Positions 10,175 through 18,844 of a stretch of DNA of 64,000 nt are shown in pieces (positions within the stretch are counted from its first letter, which is position 1; each line of letters opens with the position of its first letter). Both the position numbers and the translations under genes were made by a program. The notes below the pieces were generated by a model that had not been told where the DNA came from, ran no database searches, and was given only the letters and a program-made list of their open reading frames with translations. Origin of the DNA: CALHRB01 sp964473465. GTDB taxonomy: Bacteria > Bacteroidota > Ignavibacteria > Kapaibacteriales > UBA2268. The DNA is taken from positions 124,001 through 188,000 of the forward strand of contig CAYYPE010000005.1 in assembly GCA_964473465.1 (NCBI GenBank), given 5' to 3'.

Positions 10175-13100
10175 TTAGGGTAAATTTGAACAAGTTTTTT
10201 CATAGCTGATATCGCTACCAATGTAACGATTCCATTCGTCAATTGTCATATTTCTCGAAATATCAACACAGATTTTACCGGCAAGTAAATCGATATTCGA
10301 GGTATAAACCCTTATAAATTTTTCTGAATCACCGGAAATTAATTGATTACTATTGGGACCAAAAGCAATTGAATAAATCCATCCGTCAATATTTGTGATT
10401 ACAATAGGCTGGAGTGTCAAATCCTCATAGTTCCATAAACGAATGGAGCCATCGTAACTTGAAGTTGCAATCTGTCCTTGCTTATCACTAAATTTGATGT
10501 CACTAACGATAGATATATGCCCAATCAATTCTATAGGTTTAGCATTAAATAAATTTAAATTCCATACTTTTACCAAACCAGAAGAGTTACCTGCAGCAAA
10601 AAATTTAGAAGAACTATTAAAAGCAATAGAAGTTATTGATTTACCAGAGGATTCCATAATAATTGGTTTTTTTGCCAGGTCTTTGGCAAAGTAAAAGTAA
10701 ATACTACCATCTTCGGAGGCTCGGGCAAGATAAACACCATCAGGACTATAAACCACATCGGTTAATTTAGAGTTACTTCTCTCGATAATTTTTGAATTTT
10801 GTGGGTTTTTTAAGTTCCATATTCTTAAAGTTTTATCTGTTCCAGTAGAAGCTAATTCCTGATTATCCTGACTAAAAGAAAGTGAAATAATGATACCATT
10901 GTGACCTGAAAAAACTTTTGGGTTCAAATCCGAATTTTTCTGGGGATCGAAATTTCCATCGAATTCCCAGACAAGCACAGCACCATCATTAGAACCGGCA
11001 GCTATGAATCTACTGTTAGGGCTAATAGCCACACTTCTGAAGCCATTTTTTCCGTAACCATTTGTATTTAGTTTGACAGACTCAGAATTATACCATTCAA
11101 GATTCCAAATTCTAACGGAACCATCATCACTGACAGAAACAAAATATTTGGCATTTTTGGAAAACTCGAGCTGCCTGACCCCATCCTGATGCTTTCTTAA
11201 TTTTGGCCTGTCATCGGCAACACTTGCGAGAGCATTATAGATGTCAGGATTAATGATATCACCACCATTATTCTTATTAAATAAATAAGCTTGAAGTGCA
11301 AGAAGTGAGGGGAGATCACCTTTGACTGATGAATGAAGTTTATTAGCCTGAATAGCAACGTTTCTTGCAAGAGCTAGAAGCCTGAGTCTTTTGGCATTTT
11401 GTTCAGATTCTCTAGCTTTTTTTTGCTCATCTTCCGCTTTTTTCTTTTCCTTAAGAGCAAAAAGCCAGTTATCCTCGGCTTTTAGTTTTTGTTCATCAGC
11501 GATTTCTCTTGCTTTATTGGCTTCATCTCTGGCTATTTCAGCATTTTTTCTTTCTTTTTCGGCTTTTACTTTTTCACCTTCAGCAATAGTTTTTTGAATG
11601 ATAGCATATTTTCTTTGTTCTTCGGTAAGTTTCCTTTGTTCAATAGCTATTTCGCCCTGTTGTTCGGAAATACGAGTTTGAATAACAGCTTTTCTTGTTT
11701 CTCTATCAGCTTCTTTGCTTCTTGAAAAAGCAATTTTTTCATTTTCCCTTGCTTTCTTTTCGCTTGCCTCGCTTTTCATAAGAAAATTTAGTGATACTAT
11801 TAAGAAAATCAAAGAGACAATAGAAGCGGCACCTAAAATTATAACAAATTTTCTTGCTCTTTGTAGTTCCCTTTTTTGCTTGTTCTCTTTATTTATTATT
11901 TCCAGATTATATTGTTTTTTACTGTATTCAAGAAATGATATAGCTCTATCGAAAGAATAGTCATATCGTTCGCCCCATTCCCTGTTTGGTTTATTTCTTG
12001 TTTGCCAATCAATAGCGAACTGAAGGTCGGGATTGCCCCATAGACCTGTTTTTCCTTCTTCGTAGAGTTCGCCTGCTTTTGCTAATCTTTTATAAAGCTG
12101 GACAGATTTTTCTTCTTCCTCAACCCAATTTCTCATTCTATCCCAGACTCTCATAATGCTTTCGTGGGAAATATCAACAATACTCTCTTCAGAAATTCTG
12201 TCTTTGCCCTCAACAACGATGAAACCACACTCTCTATCCCTAAATCTGTCGATAATATCAATTACATCGTCAAAATTTGAGTCAGTGATTCGAATTATTT
12301 CTTTAACAGTAGATTTTCGTCTTGTAGCTCTTTTCCCTCCATCAATAAAAACAAGGGATTTAAAGATTTTTTCAGTTATATCAGCACCAATCTTACCTTT
12401 GTTTAAAACAATTTTTTCAAATATTTCTTCGCCGTGAAAAGAAATAGCTCTTTCCATAGTACCAATTGCTTCATAATGACGCATTTCAATAGTTTCATTA
12501 GCATCTTTTTTGGTTCTGTTCCAAAAGTCCCACATACGCATCATACTGTGCTGAAGAATAGGTAGCTCGTCAGATTTATCACCCACTTCATTTAAAAGCC
12601 TTAATACCAGATCGTCAGAAATAAGAGTTCCAGATAGTTCAAGTGGCTTTCTAATGACGTTTTCCATCTCTCCTTTTGTCATTCTTGGCACTAAATAAAG
12701 CCCATTGTTAATAGCGTCAAAAAGTTCTCTGTATTCAGTACAATCATCAAGGAAATCACTCCTCATGGTTATAACAACATAACTCGAAGCTTCTTCATAG
12801 TTTGAAAGATTAATAAGATTAAGGATGAAATTAGTTGTTTCTTTTTGATTTTCCGCTAATATGTTATCTTTCAATCTGAAAATTTCTTCAAATTGATCAA
12901 CTAAAATGAGGGTGTTTTTTGGACTTTGTTCATTTAATAATGTAATGATTTGTGTCAATATGTTTGATTGTTCTTCTTTTTCAGTGTTATTTAGATCAGT
13001 TAACAATCTTTTTAATAATAAGCTCTTAGTTTCCTGATTAATTGAATTTATTTCATCCTTTAGGTTAGTTTCCAGGCTAATAGTGAGGTTTTCAATAGGA

Positions 13101-13408
13101 TTTTTACCGGGTGTAAGAATAACTATACGCCAGTCATATTTTTGCAATTGATCATCAACAATTATTTTTTTATTATCATATTTGACTTTGTCTTTTAAAA
13201 TAGGAATCAAACCGGCTCGAATTAAGGAGCTTTTGCCACTACCGGAAGCACCGGTAACAGCAAGTAGCCTGCTTTTGCCTAACTTTGATACAATCTCAGC
13301 AAGTGAGGATTCCCTACCATAAAATAAATGATATTCATTAGGCTCATAGCTTCTAATACCGGGATATGGATTAGAACTTAATATTTTAGTAACACTAATA
13401 TTATCCAT
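10175..13408 (-). CDS. Membrane-anchored nSTAND1-type NTPase with coiled coil and WD40 repeats
   Basis: This is a 1077-residue protein. The N-terminus carries an FYGRE motif (residues 29-33), a Walker A GASGSGKSS (about 53-61) and a Walker B LILVDQFEEIF (about residue 170), all typical of nSTAND1 ATPases. A winged-helix-like arm region follows. Residues about 519-543 form one membrane helix. Residues about 545-690 are a long Glu/Lys/Ala/Arg coiled coil, and residues about 733-1040 hold WD40 blades with repeated RIWNLE-type strands. STAND proteins are signal-triggered scaffold NTPases. WD40-bearing bacterial members occur in regulatory and conflict systems, but no toxic effector domain is visible here. 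It is separated from mfd by 196 bp, so it probably has its own promoter and leads the run down to 3.4 kb. Confidence 0.85.
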   Translation of the reverse strand: MDNISVTKILSSNPYPGIRSYEPNEYHLFYGRESSLAEIVSKLGKSRLLAVTGASGSGKSSLIRAGLIPILKDKVKYDNKKIIVDDQLQKYDWRIVILTPGKNPIENLTISLETNLKDEINSINQETKSLLLKRLLTDLNNTEKEEQSNILTQIITLLNEQSPKNTLILVDQFEEIFRLKDNILAENQKETTNFILNLINLSNYEEASSYVVITMRSDFLDDCTEYRELFDAINNGLYLVPRMTKGEMENVIRKPLELSGTLISDDLVLRLLNEVGDKSDELPILQHSMMRMWDFWNRTKKDANETIEMRHYEAIGTMERAISFHGEEIFEKIVLNKGKIGADITEKIFKSLVFIDGGKRATRRKSTVKEIIRITDSNFDDVIDIIDRFRDRECGFIVVEGKDRISEESIVDISHESIMRVWDRMRNWVEEEEKSVQLYKRLAKAGELYEEGKTGLWGNPDLQFAIDWQTRNKPNREWGERYDYSFDRAISFLEYSKKQYNLEIINKENKQKRELQRARKFVIILGAASIVSLIFLIVSLNFLMKSEASEKKARENEKIAFSRSKEADRETRKAVIQTRISEQQGEIAIEQRKLTEEQRKYAIIQKTIAEGEKVKAEKERKNAEIARDEANKAREIADEQKLKAEDNWLFALKEKKKAEDEQKKARESEQNAKRLRLLALARNVAIQANKLHSSVKGDLPSLLALQAYLFNKNNGGDIINPDIYNALASVADDRPKLRKHQDGVRQLEFSKNAKYFVSVSDDGSVRIWNLEWYNSESVKLNTNGYGKNGFRSVAISPNSRFIAAGSNDGAVLVWEFDGNFDPQKNSDLNPKVFSGHNGIIISLSFSQDNQELASTGTDKTLRIWNLKNPQNSKIIERSNSKLTDVVYSPDGVYLARASEDGSIYFYFAKDLAKKPIIMESSGKSITSIAFNSSSKFFAAGNSSGLVKVWNLNLFNAKPIELIGHISIVSDIKFSDKQGQIATSSYDGSIRLWNYEDLTLQPIVITNIDGWIYSIAFGPNSNQLISGDSEKFIRVYTSNIDLLAGKICVDISRNMTIDEWNRYIGSDISYEKTCSNLP

Positions 13409-13474
13409 TTTAAAAATTTAATTAATGATATTTTAAATTCTAACAGAGTAATTAAGCAAATTAATTAATTTTAT

Positions 13475-13484
13475 TAATATACAA
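13475..13484 (-). promoter_or_regulatory. Possible promoter element TTGTATATTA
   Basis: On the minus strand this reads TTGTATATTA, 66 bp upstream of the nSTAND gene. The same string occurs on the plus strand upstream of rtcB and of the methyltransferase gene at 38007. It contains a TATATT that could act as a -10 box. The assignment rests only on recurrence and position. Confidence 0.25.
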
Positions 13485-13604
13485 AATTATATATTAGCTC
13501 AATCTAAAAATAATTTAGAATTATTTAAAAAATAAGTGTTAATTGTAAATAAAAAGTTTATGAATTTACGAAGTAATTTTAAAAGTTTGGATTGAAGTAA
13601 AAAA

Positions 13605-16600
13605 TTATAATGATTGTTCTACGATTTCAATCATTTTTTTCAATTTCCATAGAATTTCTATGGCTTCTTCTTTGGAATGAATAGAAAAGACAACTTTTTT
13701 TGAAGAATGGTTTTCAAATATTTGAGCATCATCGTAGTTATTAAGAAAATCAGTTATAATTGGCTCAACATTAGTATAAAAATCGGGATTGCTGTAATCA
13801 GGAAGGACAAGAATCAGATGTCCGTTTTTTAACTGAACTTTTTGAATACCGGTGTTGTTGGCAAACATTCTGAGTCTTATAGCAAATAGCAGTTCCTGTA
13901 CTTCATTGGGTAGCTTACCATATTTATCATTCATTTCTTTTGTTATTGAATCAATTTCATCACTACGCTGGACATTATAAAGTTTTTTGTAATAATAAAA
14001 TCTTTCAGATTCAACACTCATATAAGTATCAGGGATCAAGCCATTCTTTTCGAGTTCTATGACAAGGTCAGGATTCTTAAGGTATTCCTTAGAAGTAGAA
14101 CTTAAATTAAACACATCCCGAAATTCTTCGAGTTTAAGTTCAGTAATTGCTTCATCCAGTAATTTATGGTAAAGTTCAATTCCCATATCATTTATGAACC
14201 CGCTTTGCTCGTAACCTAGCAGGTTACCGGTTCCTCTGATTTCCATATCTCTCATAGCAAGATGGATCCCGCTTCCGAGTTCGGTAAATTCCTCAAGAGA
14301 CTGTAATCTTCTAAGGGAATTCTTAGTTAATTTGTTAAAGGAATCGACAACGAGATAACAATACGCCTGTTCGTTGCTTCTGCCAACTCTCCCTCGTAGC
14401 TGATAAAGTTCGGCAAGTCCAAATTTATCGGCAGCATTGATAATAATGGTATTAACAGATGGAATATCTAAACCTGATTCGATAATTTTGGTAGAAAGAA
14501 GAACATCGTATTTTCGACTCAGAAACTTTTCCATAGTCCTTTCCAATTCATTAGAATTCATCTGACCGTGAGCTATTCCAAATCTGACATTAGGCATTAA
14601 CATCTGAAGTTTTCTAAGGTAGTCTTCAATGTTTCCGATTTTATCGTTAACAAAAAAAACCTGCCCTTTTCTTGATAATTCAAATTCAATTGCTTTCTTA
14701 ATTAATTTATCATCCCATTCAATCACTTCCGTTATAACAGGCAGTCTGTTTCTCGGAGCAGTTTCCATAATGCTTAAATCACGGGCACCCATTAGCGAAA
14801 AATTTAATGTTCTTGGAATAGGTGTTGCTGTTAAAGTCAATGTATCCACATTAATTTTTAATGCTTTAAGCTTTTCTTTTGCACTTACTCCGAATCTATG
14901 CTCTTCGTCAATTACCAATAAACCTAAGTCTTTAAATTCAATATCTTTGCTTAAAATTCTGTGGGTCCCGATAAGAATGTCAATCTTACCATTTTTAACA
15001 TCTTCAATAATTTGCTTTTGTTCGTTAGATGATCTAAATCTTGATAGGACATCAACATTAATCGGATAATTCATTAGTCTGTCTTTGAAAGTCAAATAAT
15101 GTTGTTGGGCAAGAATAGTTGTTGGAACTAAAACAGCAACCTGTTTGCCATTTTCTACGGCTTTGAAACAAGCTCTGATAGCTACTTCTGTTTTTCCGAA
15201 ACCAACATCACCACAAACAAGTCTATCCATTGGATTTTCGCTTTCCATATCTAACTTGACTTCTTTTGTAGCTTTGGATTGATCGGGAGTATCTTCATAA
15301 ATAAATGAAGATTCAAATTCTTTTTGCCAGAGACTGTCTGGTGCAAAAGCGAACCCCTTTTGTTTTTTTCTTTCGGCATATAGTTTAATTAAACCTCTTG
15401 CAGCCTGCTTAATCTTATCTTTTGTTCTTTGTTTTTTGCGTTGCCAATCAGAAGACCCTAAACGATTAATTTTGACTTCGACGCCTTCCTGAGCTCTGTA
15501 TTTCTGAACTTTGGATAGATAATTAAGGTTAACATACAAAATGTCTCCTTCTGCATAAAGAATTTTTACAGCATCCATAAAACCATTGCCAACCTTGACC
15601 TTTTCGAAACCATCAAAAATTCCAATACCCTTATCGGTATGAACAACATAGTCTCCTTGATTTAAGCCTCTTAATTCGGTTAAGGACAATCCTTTATATT
15701 TTGTTTTGGTTGTTTTTCGGTCAATTATCCTTTTTCTGTTAAAGATTTGATGTTCAGTAAATAAAGCAATTTCGGGATTTTCAATAAGAAAACCTTCAGC
15801 AAGGCTATCAACAATCCAATTAATTTTTTCTTTTGTTCTTTTACTATTGTCAAGTGAATCGCTTGTTTTTAAGATAGTTTTGAAAGGTGTTAATTCGTTA
15901 TTTAGCTCATCAATTGACAGATCTGAGAGGTCGTTTTCGTCCAATTCATTAAAAATAATTTCTTTTAATCTATCCATTCCATTAGGACTATCAGCTGTGA
16001 TGAAGATATCACAATCAAAAAAAGAAAGACGCTTTAGCTCAAAAGCAAAATTTTTAATTTTGTCACCATATTTCGGTTGTTCAAAGCTTTTGAATTCGAA
16101 ATCGGAACTGGATAAAGTATTGATTTCAAGGGATAGAAAGTTTTCTGGTAAATCAAACCATTCGTAAGAAGAGATTATTTCTTCAGGATTAATCAGAACT
16201 AAAACTGTGTTATTATTGAAAAATTCAGAGAAAGAAAGCCAGTGGTTCTTTTCTATCTCGTTTTGAGAAATAAACTTTGTATTAAAATCAATCTTATCGT
16301 AAAAATGGATGCTTCTTTGTGAAATTGTATTAAATTCCCTAATTGTATCAATTTCATCACCGTAAAATTCAATTCTAAGGGGATTATCCCAACCCATGGG
16401 ATATAAATCAACAATGCCACCTCTGACGGAGAATTCACCTTGCTGTGATACAAATTCAACTCTTTCGAAACCATTAAGAGCAAGATCTTTTATGAATTCA
16501 TCTTGATTTAATGAATCACCTTTCTTTAAAGCTTTTTGATAATCAGTGATAATGTCAATAGATGGGAATTTTGCTTTTAAAATATCTGGTTGAGCAATGG

Positions 16601-17033
16601 AAATAAAATTTGATTTTTTTGTATCATCGTTTACATTTTTTTGCTTTTGCATTAAAATCAACTTTAAGGCACTGTCGAAAACCATTGATTCGTTGAGAGG
16701 ATTTTGTAGATCGGCTAACGGATCAAATCTTTTTCCGAACATCTTAATAAGGTTTTCATCATTAATCAAAGTCATTAAGTCATAAAATCTGTTGTCAGCT
16801 TCATCATAAGAATTGGTGATGATAATAAAATTTAAATCGGTAGATTTCCATAATTCAGCCAATAAGAAAGATTTCAGGGAGCCACTTAATCCTCTTATTT
16901 TGAGTGAATTCTTTGAGGAACTTTTATTATTGTTATTGCTCTTTAATTTAGTTTCAAGAGAATTGACTATGCTATTAAATTTTAACTTTTTGGTAACAAG
17001 TTCACCAAGATTTTTAATACTATTTCTCATCAA
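13605..17033 (-). CDS. mfd: Transcription-repair coupling factor Mfd
   Basis: The 1142-residue length matches Mfd. The N-terminal UvrB-like module ends near residue 430. A CarD/CdnL-like RNA-polymerase interaction domain follows at about 454 (GDYVVHTDKGIGIF). The helicase core has Walker A CGDVGFGKTEVA near 610, a DEEHRFGV box, TATPIPRTL, and the C-terminal motif QLRGRVGRS. A TRCF discriminator domain ends the protein. Mfd removes RNA polymerase stalled at lesions and recruits UvrA. It lies 73 bp downstream of hflX and is transcribed in the same direction. The larger plus-strand ORFs inside it are antisense shadows. Confidence 0.96.
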   Translation of the reverse strand: MMRNSIKNLGELVTKKLKFNSIVNSLETKLKSNNNNKSSSKNSLKIRGLSGSLKSFLLAELWKSTDLNFIIITNSYDEADNRFYDLMTLINDENLIKMFGKRFDPLADLQNPLNESMVFDSALKLILMQKQKNVNDDTKKSNFISIAQPDILKAKFPSIDIITDYQKALKKGDSLNQDEFIKDLALNGFERVEFVSQQGEFSVRGGIVDLYPMGWDNPLRIEFYGDEIDTIREFNTISQRSIHFYDKIDFNTKFISQNEIEKNHWLSFSEFFNNNTVLVLINPEEIISSYEWFDLPENFLSLEINTLSSSDFEFKSFEQPKYGDKIKNFAFELKRLSFFDCDIFITADSPNGMDRLKEIIFNELDENDLSDLSIDELNNELTPFKTILKTSDSLDNSKRTKEKINWIVDSLAEGFLIENPEIALFTEHQIFNRKRIIDRKTTKTKYKGLSLTELRGLNQGDYVVHTDKGIGIFDGFEKVKVGNGFMDAVKILYAEGDILYVNLNYLSKVQKYRAQEGVEVKINRLGSSDWQRKKQRTKDKIKQAARGLIKLYAERKKQKGFAFAPDSLWQKEFESSFIYEDTPDQSKATKEVKLDMESENPMDRLVCGDVGFGKTEVAIRACFKAVENGKQVAVLVPTTILAQQHYLTFKDRLMNYPINVDVLSRFRSSNEQKQIIEDVKNGKIDILIGTHRILSKDIEFKDLGLLVIDEEHRFGVSAKEKLKALKINVDTLTLTATPIPRTLNFSLMGARDLSIMETAPRNRLPVITEVIEWDDKLIKKAIEFELSRKGQVFFVNDKIGNIEDYLRKLQMLMPNVRFGIAHGQMNSNELERTMEKFLSRKYDVLLSTKIIESGLDIPSVNTIIINAADKFGLAELYQLRGRVGRSNEQAYCYLVVDSFNKLTKNSLRRLQSLEEFTELGSGIHLAMRDMEIRGTGNLLGYEQSGFINDMGIELYHKLLDEAITELKLEEFRDVFNLSSTSKEYLKNPDLVIELEKNGLIPDTYMSVESERFYYYKKLYNVQRSDEIDSITKEMNDKYGKLPNEVQELLFAIRLRMFANNTGIQKVQLKNGHLILVLPDYSNPDFYTNVEPIITDFLNNYDDAQIFENHSSKKVVFSIHSKEEAIEILWKLKKMIEIVEQSL

Positions 17034-17106
17034 AATACAACAACCTTTATATTAATCAAATCAAAAAAGTAAAAACAAAGTTGTTTGTATAATTATGAAA
17101 AAGAAG

Positions 17107-18651
17107 TTATTGTTTGCTATCATTTGGGTAGATTTCAATTGTTGTACCGGGTTTTTGTTTAATGTTCAATGGGTTATAGTTGAATTTTTTCACTTCGTCA
17201 AGCATTTCCCTGCGTGACAGTTTGTGATCGGAATAAATGACATATCTTATGTCCCTCCGGGTATCTCTGATAATATTTTTTATCAAATTATCATCTGATT
17301 TCATTGGATTCGATGCAATGTCGTTTGAGTTAGTTTTATTAGGGTCGTTCTTATCGTTTATGATATCCATTATATACCTTGAAAATTGATTAATAAACTT
17401 ATCTTTTTGCTCGTTAGAAACTTTAACTATGAGTAAGATTTTATTTTCTTCATCAAATCTGTTAATAACCTCCCATTTTGAATATAATTGGGAAAGTATA
17501 TTCATTTCATTCCATTTAAATTCTAATTTGAAATAGTCAACCCTGTTGTTTAATAATTTTTGCATTTCACGAAGCAACTTAGGGATATTAATACCTCTTT
17601 GGGCAGAAATAAATATACCATCAGGGTTTGATTCCATTAACTGCTGTAAATCGTGTTTGTCCTGAATCAGGTCAATTTTGTTGAATACCTTAAGAATAGG
17701 TTTTTCTTTGATGTTAAGAGATTTAAGCGTTTCCTCAACGGTTTTAATGTGCTCAACATATTGTTTTTCGCTGGAATCAATGACATGTATAAGATAGTCA
17801 GATTCCCGAACCTCAGCTAAAGTGCTTCTGAAAGAAGCTACTAAATTTGGTGGAAGTTTCCTTATAAAACCAACCGTGTCAGAAATCAAAACTTTTATAC
17901 TTTTTCCAAAATCATCAGTAAATTCGAAGGCTCTGACGGTGGTATCAAGAGTGGCAAATAATTTATCTTCAATGAGAACTTCAGCATTAGTAAGCAAATT
18001 CATAAGTGTTGATTTTCCAGCATTGGTATAACCGATAATAGCGAAGCGGGGTAAGGTGTTCCTGCCTTTTCTTTGCTGCTCTTTTTGAATATCTATTTCA
18101 TTAAGTTTTGCTCGAAGCTTCTGAATTCTGCGTCTGATTAATCGTCTGTCGCTTTCGATCTGAGTTTCGCCCGGACCTTTGGTTCCAATACCTCCATATT
18201 GTTTTGAAAGGTGTGTCCACATACGGGTAAGCCGTGGCAAAAGGTATTCGAGCTGAGCTAATTCAACTTGTGTTTTGGCTTCGTTAGTTCTGGCATGCTG
18301 GGCAAAAATATCAAGAATGAGACCAGTTCTATCCATAACTTTAACATTAAACTCTTTTTCAAGGTTTCTGGTTTGAACGGGCGTTAAATCATCATCAAAG
18401 ATAACTAACTGAATGTTTTTTTGCTGAATTATCTCTTTTATTTCCTGAACTTTGCCTTTGCCAATGGCAGTAGCTGGGTTAGGTTTATCAAGCTCCTGAT
18501 AAATTCTATCAATTACTTCTGCTCCGGCTGTTTTTGCAAGTAGTTCGAGCTCATCAAGATGCTCTCTGGCAACATCACGATCGGAATTTTTTCTTCCAAT
18601 ACCGATAATGATACATTTTTCAGGGATTATCTTGTTATCAATTAATTCCAT
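17107..18651 (-). CDS. hflX: GTPase HflX
   Basis: This is a 514-residue protein. The N-terminal HflX domain carries the conserved stretch ending in QYGGIGTKGPGETQIE. The GTPase domain has G1 GYTNAGKST (about residue 205), a DTVGFIRKLP G3 region and an NKIDL G4 motif. The C-terminal extension of about 150 residues is longer than in E. coli HflX (426 residues overall) and is Asn/Asp/Lys-rich before a last conserved-looking segment. HflX splits stalled ribosomes under stress. The ATG at 18651 gives a clean family N-terminus. It is divergent from the DUF255 gene with a 193-bp gap, and mfd follows 73 bp downstream. Confidence 0.95.
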   Translation of the reverse strand: MELIDNKIIPEKCIIIGIGRKNSDRDVAREHLDELELLAKTAGAEVIDRIYQELDKPNPATAIGKGKVQEIKEIIQQKNIQLVIFDDDLTPVQTRNLEKEFNVKVMDRTGLILDIFAQHARTNEAKTQVELAQLEYLLPRLTRMWTHLSKQYGGIGTKGPGETQIESDRRLIRRRIQKLRAKLNEIDIQKEQQRKGRNTLPRFAIIGYTNAGKSTLMNLLTNAEVLIEDKLFATLDTTVRAFEFTDDFGKSIKVLISDTVGFIRKLPPNLVASFRSTLAEVRESDYLIHVIDSSEKQYVEHIKTVEETLKSLNIKEKPILKVFNKIDLIQDKHDLQQLMESNPDGIFISAQRGINIPKLLREMQKLLNNRVDYFKLEFKWNEMNILSQLYSKWEVINRFDEENKILLIVKVSNEQKDKFINQFSRYIMDIINDKNDPNKTNSNDIASNPMKSDDNLIKNIIRDTRRDIRYVIYSDHKLSRREMLDEVKKFNYNPLNIKQKPGTTIEIYPNDSKQ

Positions 18652-18844
18652 AAATTAAAAAATAAAAAACAAATTAATCTAAATTAAAAAGACGTTTATT
18701 TAGTAATTTAATGACTTTAATTTTTTCTTGGGTTATTTAATGAACCCATCAATGATTATTTTTCAACTAAAGGTTATTCAGGTTCGTATTTAGACTTGAC
18801 TAAAATTTGACTTTAAAGCTTATTAAATCTAAATAATAAATGAA

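Noticed and set aside
14629..15069. Plus-strand ORF of 146 codons inside mfd
   Set aside because: It lies antisense to the conserved helicase domain of mfd, has no family features, and is the kind of frame that AT-rich coding DNA produces by chance.
18729..18748. Inverted repeat TGGGTT/AACCCA in the hflX-DUF255 gap
   Set aside because: The six-base stem with an eight-base loop and no adjoining T tract is too weak to call a terminator or operator; it may be chance.
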